Source: Gymnopilus junonius (lineage: Eukaryota > Basidiomycota > Agaricomycetes > Agaricales > Galerinaceae). From it: DNA of 64,000 nucleotides. Positions 34,721 to 45,862 of the stretch are shown here, piece by piece (the first letter of the stretch is position 1; each line of letters begins with the position of its first letter). The notes beneath the pieces are model-generated. The model did not search any database, was not told the DNA's origin, and saw only the letters and a list, made by a program, of their open reading frames with translations. The position numbers and the translations under genes are program-made. The stretch covers positions 38,535 to 102,534 of the forward strand of contig JADNYJ010000146.1 in the NCBI GenBank assembly GCA_015501075.1, in the 5' to 3' direction.

Positions 34721-35474
34721 TCATATATTAACATCAGCCTCCACTTGAACTCCACGATGTCTAATGCACTCCAAAGATGCCTCCAGCATCCTCTTTATGC
34801 ATAGCCACTTGACCTCCTTTGCATACACATCAGCCAAGGCCTCCAACCACAATGTGCACTGCACACTCTCCATCCTCAGATGGACTGCCCTATCCAGCAA
34901 CTGTGGAAGAAGAGACCATTGCATTGCCTCTGGAGTCAACTCCTGCTCTACCTCCTTCCAGCAGTGGGGTTTTTCCAACACTGCCATCCATAGGTAGATC
35001 ACTAAGCACCAGATCTTGGTAGGGGCTGTGTTCTTCAGCTGCCTGATCAAGTTGAAGGCTAGAGGTGAGGACATCCCATGACCATTCCAGAATATGAGTG
35101 TGAGCATCTCGAGGGCTGTGAAATTGCACAGGTCGATGGCTGAGATGAGCTTGTAGTCATTTAATTTCTCTGATCTGCAGTTCCTGATTGATGGAGTGGA
35201 TCAGCACTGTGTCCAAAGGAAAAGAGGGACAGAAAGAAAAAGAAAAGGAGTACACTCACAGTCTCAGTGATCTCAATGTGTTCATACACCCCCACACCAG
35301 AGCAGGTAACATGTGCATATCATTCCCTGGCATGATCTCCAATGAAAGCCCCTCAACCCCCGGGAGCCCCATCTCATCCATACCGTGAAAACAGAACACC
35401 CCTTGCCTCAGAAAGTAATCCATGAACTTCCTCCCTTGGAAAGTGCAAAAAAAAGCTGCAAGCACTTCAACCAT
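34721..35474 (-). pseudogene. Decayed F-box/LRR-type C-terminal region
   Basis: Two frames on the minus strand lie in order: GMDEMGLPGVEGLSLEIMPG (35256-35474), then MLTLIFWNGHGMSSPLAFNL to LECIRHRGVQVEADVNI (34721-35107). The Leu-rich strand pattern and the final line with an R-G-V strand resemble the ends of basidiomycete F-box/LRR proteins, as in the locus at 37.6-39.0 kb. No F-box is seen here. The frame change and internal stops suggest a relic. The family assignment is by resemblance only. Confidence 0.4.
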
Positions 35475-37647
35475 GGCTGAACAATGTCACTCACTGCAAA
35501 CAGAACTAGTCATCATGATCAGCATGGCCCCACGCAAAGAATGAGAATGCATACCAACAGTGAGGAGCCGCGAAATGCACCTGAACACTGGGTGAAGGTA
35601 CTGGAATTTCCATGCATCTATCATTTAGCCTCGCAATCACCGATGCCTTCCCAACCTGCCAATGCACTGCCTATTCTCCAGCGTCCACATCCAGGAAAAG
35701 TTTGTGATGTAGCCTTTAGATCATATTGGACATGTTGATGTGGAACAGCAAAACCAGTCAAAAAGGGGAGTTTCTTCTCTGATTGACATTTTAATGTATC
35801 TGTGAATCAGCAGATTCTGTTGACTTACCTTACCAGCTTTGACCTCAGGTCATTTTATAGAGAGGCGACACTTTATCTAGAGGCATGAGTTGGGTTGAAA
35901 TCAAAATGTTAGGCCTCTACTCACAGAAGAGAAGTTCCTAAATTTTGACAGGTGGCAGTGTAGCCAGTTAAGACAACAGCAGCATCCGTTCCTCATATCG
36001 AAAGCAATAATGTTCACCATCAATTTTAGCTGATTGAGGGGTGTTTCAAGGGCTGGATGGGCATAACTCCAATGGCTGCAAGGTGAAAATAGCAAGAGCT
36101 GGGTGAAGGTAGTAAAAGTGATATGGTGGTAACTATGTTTGTGGATAAGGGGAAAGAATGGAAGAAGAAAGCTCAAAGGAACACACCTGTACTATTTGTC
36201 CCAGCCTTATTTGATCATTTTCTTCTACCTGCATGTCCTTCCAAATCCAACAATAGATGATGGGGCACCTGGGCAGTCAACACCTGGATCCACTTACACC
36301 TTAGATCCAGCCTTTCCCTGCACTGCAGCAGGCTCATCCATTTGTGAGTGATGCTATAAATGTTCAGGGATGTGTGACATGGTGCAGAGTGTAATTGCTA
36401 GATGGGAAGTATGTCAATCCAAAGGAGGTGGGAAGAATGCATGTCTTCGAAAATGATGCATTCACAGGAGATGAGGAAAAAAAGAACAATGTATTCATCA
36501 ATGGCTGATGCATGATGGTCTCTGGTCCATCATTACAATGAGAAATGGGTGGTGCTAATGAAACAACAAAACTATTCAGTTTCTATATATGCAGGTTACA
36601 AATTCACCCACAGATTCCTGACACCCCCACCCCAGTTTTGGGGATGACAATAAGTATGGAGCACTAAAGCGGACAAGAAGTGCTGAGGTTGCAATGGTAG
36701 AGCAGGCTGTTTGGTAGGAAGGAGAAAATTATGAGGCCAGTCCTCGAACATAGATATAATTGCTTTTCCAGCTTCAAATGCGCTCTGAATGTAGAAAAAA
36801 TGGCATAATTTGCAACTTGTGAGGAAGAGGTTAAGATGAGGTGGAAAAACTGAACTTGGTGACTGTGTCACACAATCTGCTATGAGCAAAGTTAGCACAA
36901 TTTTCATACCGAGCATGATTGCAACACACCTTGTGGGCCTCCCACACCATGGGTCCTCCCTTAAAATCCTCCTAACCACCCTTCCCATCATTCTCCATCA
37001 TGTTCTTGCTGTGATGCATTGAGTAGAGCTTGGTGGAGGTGAGATGAACAGCAATCAATGTGATCAACAACATTGAATCCATATCTGAGGGCAGAGTTTA
37101 AAAATTCGGCATGACCCACTATGACCCGCATTCTGGGTAGGGGTTTGATGAGGGTTGTGAGAATGCTACCCTGACCCATGCCTGGCATACCCTTACCCAA
37201 CAACCTGGTGGGTTTCTCGTACCCTTGGTGATCACTACCCAGTCCCGAGCCCACAGCCACTATCATACACATTCAAGAACAACCTGAAGACGTGAAAGAA
37301 ATGGAATAATATTTGAGTCATACATAGGGCATTGCAGGCTCCAGTCTCTCCATCAGCACATTAGGACTAAGGCAAGCAAGGAGTCTCTTGGATCTCTTCA
37401 TCTCCATCCACACAGATGTTCTATGTAGCCTAGCCTACTTTGATGGGCTAACTCAACCAAAATCAGGATTGACTCCTCTCTTGGGTTCTTTTACAACAGG
37501 TTCCACCAATGGCTTGACCACACACATTTGACTCAGGCTCTACAGTCAGTTGTTGAAGTGCAGGTGATTTATCAATGAATAATAAACTTATACATCGACC
37601 CTCATGTAGTACATAAAGAGTGAAACAGAAGACAAAAAAAAACCAAA
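35475..37647. other. Spacer, CpG-poor; no gene recognised
   Basis: Minus-strand frames at 36596-36991 and 36988-37272 show no family match. At about 37085-37262 the sequence is enriched in GGGT and ACCC words on both strands, which may be a degraded repeat. Nothing else is visible. Confidence 0.4.
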
Positions 37648-39010
37648 TCAAGTGGGAGGCCTTCTAGGTTGAGTCATGTTCATCTTGTGGTACTTTGCAG
37701 AAAGGTGAATCCAATCTGAACTCCTACCCTGTGATTTTATGTGAATTGACAAATTGAATCCTTTATTCAAGAGATCGAGAAGGTGATGAAGGGCATCCTT
37801 GTCAATGTAGGAAACATCCCTGAGATCATATTGACCCACGGACACACTGAGGCTCTTGAGCAGTCACCAGGGTGGGTTTGTGAGGTCAGGAAGGGGGCCA
37901 AATACTCCAGGGAGGAGCGACTATGAAAAGTCCCCGATAAGCTTTGGACAATGGTAGGTGAAATATTTGGAGAAGGAAGAAATTCCTGTGCACTATGTTC
38001 ATCCTCATTAGTGATGGATGTGGCATTCAGAAAGCACAAAAGCATATCTGGCAACTCCACAATGCAACTGTTATTGTAAACCTCCAGCTTTTGCAAGCAT
38101 GGTGGCATGGCTCATAAGAGAGATGAGGGTTTCTTGCTCCATTACCAGGATGTGGATGAGCAAGGCTTTTAAGTCACAAGAAGACCATTGTATCATGACA
38201 GATAGTTCATCAGCAGGAAGAAATCCACTTCTGAATTCAAGAGATGTCAATGCTGGGAATTCCATTGAATGAAGAAATACATCAGTAACCAAGTCATCGC
38301 CAGCACTGAGTACTAGGTATTGAAGTTGATTAAGCACCACTATGTTCATTTTAAATAATGAAGAACTCTGCACTTTGTTTACTTCGAAAAATTGCAACTG
38401 CGGAGCACACCTAAGAATTTCAGTACAGTCAGTGGAGTAGTGTTGTACAATGTGACATGGAGAAGTCAACTGCAATCAATAATGGTGGTCTTAAAGAAAC
38501 ATCCTTGAGGAAAAGTTCCTTACCATGGGATGCAGTTTGTGGACATCGAAACCTTTTGTGCCAGCATAGGATTGTCCAATGTCAGTTAGATGGAGACTTC
38601 GAAGAAAAGGGGGCTTGTTCCATTTTCCATGGAAACAGGGAAAAAATGGCACAGGGACACATATGTCAATGTGTACCACCTATCTGAAACTGCTCCAAGA
38701 GGACAAAGAAGGGCTGAATATTTCTGAGAACTCATTCAGCCCCCAGCAATCGAGTACCCCCACCTAATTGGACACTGATCGACAAAGGTAGTGAGGTGAG
38801 GACTCAACCATTCACTAGGCACCTTGGATAGGAGAGATGAATGTGATTCCTCATCTGCGTGGATGACAAATAAAGACCATAGCTGCAGGGTTGACCAAGC
38901 AATTCCCTCCAGTACGACAAGCGCTCCAAGGTCAGAGGAAGGGTAAGCTTCTTTTTTCAATGGAGAAGAGATCCTTGCATGGCATAACAGGAAGCAGCAT
39001 TGGAATATAA
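37648..39010 (-). pseudogene. Decayed F-box/LRR protein gene
   Basis: Pieces appear in the expected order but in changing frames. An N-terminal piece (38736-38960) reads EGIAWSTLQLWSLFVIHAD, the end of an F-box domain. Then come WNKPPFLRSLHLTDIGQSYAG (38491-38679), CAPQLQFFEVNKVQSSSLF and LTSLEFRSGFLPADELSVMI (38071-38475), PPCLQKLEVYNN (37767-38108), and a C-terminal piece with IDKDALHHLLDLLNKGFNLSI ending near 37648. This is the classic basidiomycete F-box/LRR layout. Frame shifts and CpG loss mark it as dead. It sits in the same CpG-poor block as the copia element. Confidence 0.65.
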
Positions 39011-40772
39011 GGGAGGCAATTTGTCAGCACACATATGGATGATTGGGTCATGGGCAGATTGACCTTGCTATGTGTCTCTCAATGCTCCTCTATGAGATCT
39101 TCCAGAGATTTCTTCGCTTCACAGATTTTGGCTTGATTTTCTTCAGCTTTGTGCATTCTGCGCAGGCTCCATCTTGCTTATTGGGCATGGAACAGCTGAG
39201 GGAAACCAAGAGGGCTCTGAATTATCACAAAACAAACAACCCATCATGCTATAAAATTTCTGTTATGATATGGAATACAAATTGAGAGATTTCTCATCAG
39301 ACCCTATCACATCACTAATAGAAGAATGCGCACCTTGTGTGATTGAACGTAACACTGCCTAATGTCAATGAAAGAGCAAGAACAGTTCAAAGTTGAACCT
39401 TGTGACTAAATTGTGACTTTGCTAAAGTCAGTCACTCGCCGAACTTGGGCCAAATGCAAGCCAAATGCCCCCATCTGAAGATTGCCATTTCCATTGCCTT
39501 AAAGGCCTCTCTTCACCACCAATAGGTTCCAAGACTGTCACCTTGGAACAGAGACAGGTAAGAATGGTCTCTGATATCAATACCTTTTCCAGTTATTTCT
39601 ACATGTGATGGTTTGGTGTTGGTTTGGCTGTTCCGGGGCACGGGGTACATATGTATTTTGAGAGGCTTAGGGGTTGGTATTTTTCTTGTATGCTATACCA
39701 TGCATACTACTCAAGCTCAAGCCTGAGACTGCTCAGTTTCTTCCTTTTCTACATATACAATAAACTTACTATGGGCAGTTCTTTTGTTTCTCCACTTCTA
39801 CCCACTTTCACCCACTGTGAGCATTTGAAAATGTATAGTCATGCTCACCATCATTGCTTGTGTCATGGGATATCAGAGGAAGAAGTACGCTATTAACTAT
39901 TGTGCTCGGCTGCTGGAAGCTACACCTACTTATATTTTCCAAACCAATTTTTTTTCTATCAGTCTCTTCCTGTCACTATACTTGCTAGGATAAGCGCCCT
40001 AGTCTTTCCTCATCTACACTGACATTCCAATCCTAGTGATCTTTCTCAGCGGCACCATCATGGCTAAAATCGAAATCGTAGGCCGACCAGTAGACTGTTC
40101 TCTTAGCAACACGAAGTCCTGAGATTTCCGCAGGCGACCGCATGACGTTGTCATTGTCGTTCAGGCCAGTTGAAGCGACAATGATAGTTTTCATAGGTTG
40201 AGAAATAGAGGAAGGAGCACCTCCCGAGCGTCACATCGAGTCCGGGACTAAATCAGCCTTTTAACCCGTTCCCTGTGTATGTACCTCCTCGTACCACCGT
40301 ACCTTGTCTATTGACTTATACTTTGCTTACAATTACTGGAATATTGATACCATTCTTACCATGTAGTGCCTACACTCCTCGAGTTATTCCGGGCTTCCTG
40401 CCCTTTATCAGACCACAGGAAGCGCTATTCCTCTTCCCCGACATGCCGGTTATTTAAACTCAGGTAATTGGTTTTCCTGAATGGGTATCTCCTACTGATC
40501 AATCCCAAGCCAGATAAAAAGTTGAACGGCCTTTGAGCCCACGCCCAATGATGAACGGTGTGTCATTTGCATCTGACGACCATCCTTCTGGCCTCAGAAA
40601 TTTACTGCATGTAATATAGGACAAGAATTCGCAATCAAAAAACCTTGATGAGTACTTAATCCATGTTGGCATTCAAGGTATTTTGATGACGGAACCAACT
40701 TTCACCACTGCAGGGGAATCGTAATGTTACACGACACGCAACTAAGACTCCCGCCTTACTCTTTACATACCA
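39011..40772. other. Spacer containing the right edge of the CpG-poor block
   Basis: No gene recognised. CpG is rare up to about 39.9 kb and normal after about 40.05 kb. From about 40500 the sequence begins to resemble the region upstream of the membrane-protein paralogue at 43.5 kb (shared ttggcattc and gacg(a)aggaa blocks). Confidence 0.5.
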
Positions 40773-40780
40773 TATAAAAC
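40773..40780 (+). promoter_or_regulatory. TATA box of membrane-protein copy 1
   Basis: TATAAAAC, 61 bp before the ATG at 40841. Equivalent boxes lie before copy 2 (43481) and copy 3 (55546). Confidence 0.55.
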
Positions 40781-40840
40781 ACATACGGTTATTGCTGTAT
40801 ATGTTTATGTGTAGAGTATGTATAGGGCCACCTGAGAATC

Positions 40841-41485
40841 ATGAGTCTACGTAGCATCAACATCAACGAACAAACACCCATGGAACTCCAGCAACACCGC
40901 CCCTCAGTATCGCCTGCCACAATGTCCTCTTCCCCGCCACCGCAGACCCCCACATCATCTTCTCCTGGGTCAAGAAATCATAGCGCTAGTCGGATCGGTA
41001 TAGCTATCGGAGTCTCTCTTGGTGGTATGGCAATTCTACTTATCATATTATACATATTGCTCCTCCACCAAAGAAAGCGATCACTGTCTCAAGACCGAAG
41101 CAATGACCCAGCACTCGCCACGAATCCCTTCATACTCCCATGCATCCTCCGAATGGAAGCCGCAAAAATGCAGGGAACAGGAACAACTACTCATACAGAT
41201 TTACCACAACTTCCTCGAGGGCATGGAAGGTCCAAAGCTGAGCAAAGGCCCGACAACGCCACACTGCGCACACCAAGTCAGAATTATCATCATCATCACC
41301 AAGACTATGCGGCAAGGGTGATAGTTCACGTTGATAGCGAGGACCTAGAGCATGCGCCTGAGGGGCAGGCGGAAGTGGTGGAACTACCACCTTCCTATCG
41401 TTCAGTGCCATCTGCGCTGTCCATTCCCGAACCGCTGACTACCGCCGTCATCCACATTCAAGAAGAGCCTGCAATGTATAATTAG
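40841..41485 (+). CDS. One-pass membrane protein, VDDTDP family copy 1, ectodomain missing
   Basis: An intact 214-residue frame. Residues 1-50 are Ser/Thr/Pro-rich. A single hydrophobic helix spans about 52-75 (GIAIGVSLGGMAILLIILY), followed by a basic stop-transfer HQRKR. The cytoplasmic tail contains NPFILPCILRMEAAK, VIVHVDSEDLE and a PPSY motif at 183-186, a potential WW-domain ligand. Copies at 43534 and 55606 share the helix, tail and PPxY but also encode a long N-terminal ectodomain beginning VDDTDP. Here that ectodomain is absent, although upstream promoter sequence resembles that of copy 2. The function is unknown; the family is common in Agaricomycetes. It may be a short expressed isoform or a truncated relic. 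Confidence 0.65.
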   Translation: MSLRSININEQTPMELQQHRPSVSPATMSSSPPPQTPTSSSPGSRNHSASRIGIAIGVSLGGMAILLIILYILLLHQRKRSLSQDRSNDPALATNPFILPCILRMEAAKMQGTGTTTHTDLPQLPRGHGRSKAEQRPDNATLRTPSQNYHHHHQDYAARVIVHVDSEDLEHAPEGQAEVVELPPSYRSVPSALSIPEPLTTAVIHIQEEPAMYN

Positions 41486-43480
41486 CCCTAGGACGCGTTA
41501 ATGAGGATTTCTCAATACAAACCAATAGCGTGTTCAAAGAAACAAGTTCCAAGTTCAGGAAATAGGAATGCACTTTCTGGATCGCAGGGCATTATGAAGG
41601 GAAGAACAAATTGAGGAATATGACTGATGGACGGAAATTTCTTTGGAAGACATTTTTGATATATTTTATAAATCGGTATATTTTTTTGACGCGCACCTCA
41701 TCAATTCGTTAGTTTATCACCCTTACTCGGGGGTGCGCCAGTTTGTTCCCTCCGATGAACTTTCTGGGTCCAATCTGTTACATAAGGTATGTATTAGATT
41801 TGAAAATAATGAACCATGGAGGTAGGTTTACCTATCAGGCAACATTGTGGCATCAGATTGGTTGTTGAATGGGATGTGGCCGCGCCTTGCAAGTAAAAGT
41901 ACCGAGTCAGCACAGACATTCAAGCGAGAGTGGAGGGGGTAGAAGCCGCAAGGAATGCTTCAAGCAGATGAAAAGGAGATAGGGACAAACCTCAGCTGGA
42001 CCATCCATCCCGGTTGTGCAAGCCTCCTCAGAACTCAATCGCATCCATTCCCCTCCCGCCCTTCTGACACCAACAACACAATAACACATGACGAGGTACC
42101 AGAGGAATCGACACCCTGCCAAGCCAAGCTCATCCAGGAAAGAGCAAACTAGATGACCACATCGATCAGTTTCAAAGCATCTAGACGGTCGGCCGAATCG
42201 CACATACCAAACGATACTCGGGAATCTGAGCAGTACCTCGACTGGCTGAAGGGGTGAATCTGGGGAGTACGTACGTCGGTCATAGGTATTCGGAGACGAG
42301 ACGTGGCGTTAACATGGGGGGTGTTTGCTAGTCGCAGACGAGAGGAATGCGAAAGCCTAAGAAGGCACATCCATAAACATCCTCTTTATGCAGTAGAACT
42401 TGAGAAAGTCGTTATCGTTACTCGTGATGCTGCGCTGACATAGTCACATCATTCAGCCTCGTTATACAATGATACAGGATCCACTCACAAATGCTATAAA
42501 GATCCAGCCTTGGGTGCGCCAATGAAGGTGTTGAAGTGGAAGGAAACGATCAGTGGTCCAGGAGTTGCAACGCTAGTAGTACCAGTAGTACCAGAGCAGA
42601 GGCTGTTAGCTACGAAGGGAATAAATGATGATATAAAAGCTTGAAGTTTACATGTACGCACCTTTCCACTCGTATGTGGGCCTGAAGACACAGAAAAGGC
42701 GTAAATTTGGGAAATTGAGGTGGCGGGGTTGGGTGTGCAGGTGGTGACTGCATCACGTTAGCCGACGTCACAGGGCCAGTCCCCGGCCGCTCGGTTCCAT
42801 ACCTCCATCCTTTGTCCCTCCACTTATATATGCGATCCCTGGTATACTTACCCAGTCTCTACCACAGTATCTGTCTCGCTTATCACTAAAACTGTGAATG
42901 AATCATTCACTGAAGTCCCTTAAGGTTGATTTTTCGCCGCCGTCGAGGTACCCAAAAAAAATAAAAGGAAAGCGCATCCTGATTGATGTCGCTACATATC
43001 TTGATCTGGATCCTCTTTGAGCAGTATCCAAAAGTCGCCCTCCTGTTTCCCTGCTGATATGGAAACAGATGAGTTCAATTTGCTTCTTCTGTGTGTATTT
43101 TTTCTAACTTTGGCTCTACTTTGGCTTGACCTTGGCATTGTTGAGCCTGCATGGACGGTTCTTCCGACTGCGTCACCAAATGATCAGAAGCCTATGGGTT
43201 AAATTGTATTTTATTTATACCTAACCCTTGTCCTTCTTCTGATGAATGATGGAATTTCAAGTACAGAAGGTCTGTCAGACAGTAAAATATTCGACTTGTG
43301 GTACTTAAATGGCAGGGTACATAATTCACGTTGGCATTCGAGTTATTCTGACGAAGGAATCATTTCCATGAGAAGAGAATCCTGAGGCTAGAAACGAAAC
43401 GATCTCATATGATATGACATGATGCATGAAACAAATTTTTTTTGATGTACATCAGGAATAGATGCGATCTGTAGTAGGCA
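41486..43480. other. Intergenic
   Basis: 2 kb without a recognised gene. Minus-strand frames at 41907-42203, 42149-42370 and 42494-42691 do not join convincingly. The last 200 bp resemble the region upstream of copy 1. Confidence 0.45.
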
Positions 43481-43488
43481 TATAAAAC
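43481..43488 (+). promoter_or_regulatory. TATA box of membrane-protein copy 2
   Basis: TATAAAAC, 53 bp before the ATG at 43534. Confidence 0.55.
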
Positions 43489-43533
43489 CTTAGGGAATCT
43501 CTCATTGCTATTTTTCGACTTCAAGAACTTACA

Positions 43534-45862
43534 ATGTTCGACCCCCTCAGGGCAGACCGTGATCCTCAGATCTTCGTTGACGACACGGACCCAAGTATTA
43601 AATACGGAGTTGGATGGAACCAGCTAAACTTCGACGCTTCCAATGCTTCACAATTCCAAACTTCTCATCTGTACGATACAGCGCATGTGGCCATCCAGGA
43701 ATCGGGAGTCGTAAATTTCTCATATACATTCACTGGTTCGCTTTTTACCTCATTGATTAGAGACGTATACGGCATAAAGCTCCTAACACCTTCGTCAGGA
43801 TCTCAGATCAGCGCATTATTTTTATCCACTACTCTGGAAGCAGAAATTACAACATGCACTATGGACGGTCAGAAGGCGACTATTGTCAGTGACTCATCTC
43901 AACCGTTACTGTGCGGAAGCGATCCAAGCGGAGCTCTATCGGATGACTCGTGGCTTCCACTTTTATGATTGCATCACGGTAAGTGCCAGCGGAGATTTCT
44001 GTTAGCTTATCGACTTGCTGTATCATATGCTGTTTCATAAGTTTGAGCGAATATCATTTCAATTGAGAGCCATATCATAAATTTTTGAGACCATATCATA
44101 AGTTTTGAAATGATTTCATAAGTTGGTATCATTGACTATGCCGTGAGAACACCGTGCTCGCTGCTACAGACGTTGGGCGCGTCGCTTACGTAATTGATGC
44201 GCCTTCTGAAGGCGCCTCGTTTGGCAACATTGAGCCTCGTTCTCGACGGATTCGGGCCTCTGGGGGCAGCAATTGTTAAAACAAAGTCAGTGCACTCAAT
44301 GCTTCCAGCAGCTCCTCAAGGTATACAGGTGTGATGTCTACATGCAAAGTCCCTTTGCAGATGATTTGAGTTATGATACAGGCAATGAAAGCAGTTATGA
44401 GATCAACTTCAAGTATTTCCAATGATATAAGGCAGAGAAAATCCTGTTTCATTCAGTGTACTGCGCTTTGGGGTGCATATAGAAGCTACCTTGAATGTGT
44501 TTCATAAAATGTTGCCCTCAGAGGCCCGAATCCGTCGAGAACGAGGCTCAATGTTGCCAAACGAGGGCGCCTTCAGAGGCGCATCAATACGTAACGACGC
44601 GCCCAACGTCATGTAGCAGCGAGCACGGTGTTCTCACGGCATAGTCAATGATACCAACTTATGAAATCATTTCAAAACTTATGATATGGTCTCAAAAATT
44701 TATGATATGGCTCTCAATTGAAATGATATTCGCTCAAACTTATGAAACAGCATATGATACAGCAAGTCATAAGCTAACAGAAATCTCTGCTGGCACTTAC
44801 CGTGATGCAATCATAAAAGTGCAAACACTAGTGATCGGATGGGTGCACGAATTATTTGTGGGAGTGTTACAAATATCAGGCTCAATTTTTATTCGACGGC
44901 ATAATGTATCTCCCCGCTAAAAAATGCACCCGCTGGTGGGAGATATCGTACAATTTAACATGACAGATGCAGACCTCCTTTTATCCCCAGAGATGAGTTG
45001 GGACCTAGATTCGTCGGTAAGTGTACTGGAATCATGTTTTGCTGTATTGCTGAATGCATATTCCTCATGATAGGTTACTCACTTGGAGTATATCTTACTT
45101 CTAACATTCTCAACCCCTACGGTAACTGCTTTGTATGCAGTAGATGATCAAACCCCTACAAAATTCACTATCAAAAACACAGCTACTGAGGTGAATCCTT
45201 CTGTGGTGGGGCTTATACTTCAGACACCGGTATATCCTCTAGGGCGGCACCACATACATATAACTTTCCCCAACGTCAACAACCATACCTCCCTAACGTT
45301 CTGGCAGGCCATAATCCAAAACTACCTCTCATAATTTGCAAATATTTCCGCCTGTCAGTCGAAACGCTAATCATGTCGATGCAGTGATCGGAGTCTCAGT
45401 CGGCGCAGTAGCGTTTCTGGCTGTCATTCTCATGCTATGCATAATTTTACAGCGTAGACGAAAACGATCAAAGTTTTCAGACAAGGGCAGCGAGTCGGCG
45501 CTCGCCGCAGATCCATTCATACTTCCGCGGATCCTCCGAATCGAAGCTATGAAAAGAGGGCCTTGATGGAAGGGCAATCTCAAGGGCGCGGACGTTCCAA
45601 AGCAGAGCAAAGGCCTAACAATGTGGCAACAAACACAATAAATCAACCTGTACAAAGAGTGATAGTTCATGTGGACAGCGAGGACCAACCAGATGTACCT
45701 GAACAAGTGGTGGAAGTACTGGAACTACCACCCGCCTATCGTCCTGTGCGACGGTCGATAACGTCCTTAGAGCCCCCTGCTATGGAGCCCATTCCTGAGC
45801 CTACTACCGATGTCATCCGTATTCGAGAAAAAGTCCTGAGACGTCGACTTAGGACACGTTGA
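43534..45862 (+). pseudogene. VDDTDP-family membrane protein copy 2, disrupted by a foldback element
   Basis: The first exon (43534-43735) gives QIFVDDTDPSIKYGVGWNQL and NASQFQTSHLYDTAHVA. A 63-nt intron (43736-43798) is followed by GSQISALFLSTTLEAEITTC. The frame then runs into an 864-bp insertion (43958-44821). Family text resumes after it: HELFVGV, a 59-60-nt intron near 45013, YSLGVYLTS, LGRHHIHITFPNVNNHT. A stop precedes the hydrophobic helix VIGVSVGAVAFLAVILMLCI. The cytoplasmic tail ADPFILPRILRIEAMKRGP meets another stop, and the last part, with VIVHVDSEDQ and ELPPAYRPV, is in a third frame. Insertion, frame changes and stops make this a pseudogene of the same family as copies 1 and 3. 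Confidence 0.85.
43958..44821. mobile_element. Foldback/long-TIR element, 864 bp
   Basis: Two inverted arms, 43958-44270 and 44511-44821 (about 312 bp each), enclose a 240-bp centre with no coding capacity. Outer ends read CACTTTTATGATTGCATCA inward from both sides. Arms are nearly identical apart from a few indels near the inner part. I could not find a convincing target-site duplication at these ends, so the superfamily is open. The element lies inside the ectodomain-coding part of copy 2 and would form a strong hairpin in RNA. Confidence 0.88.
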
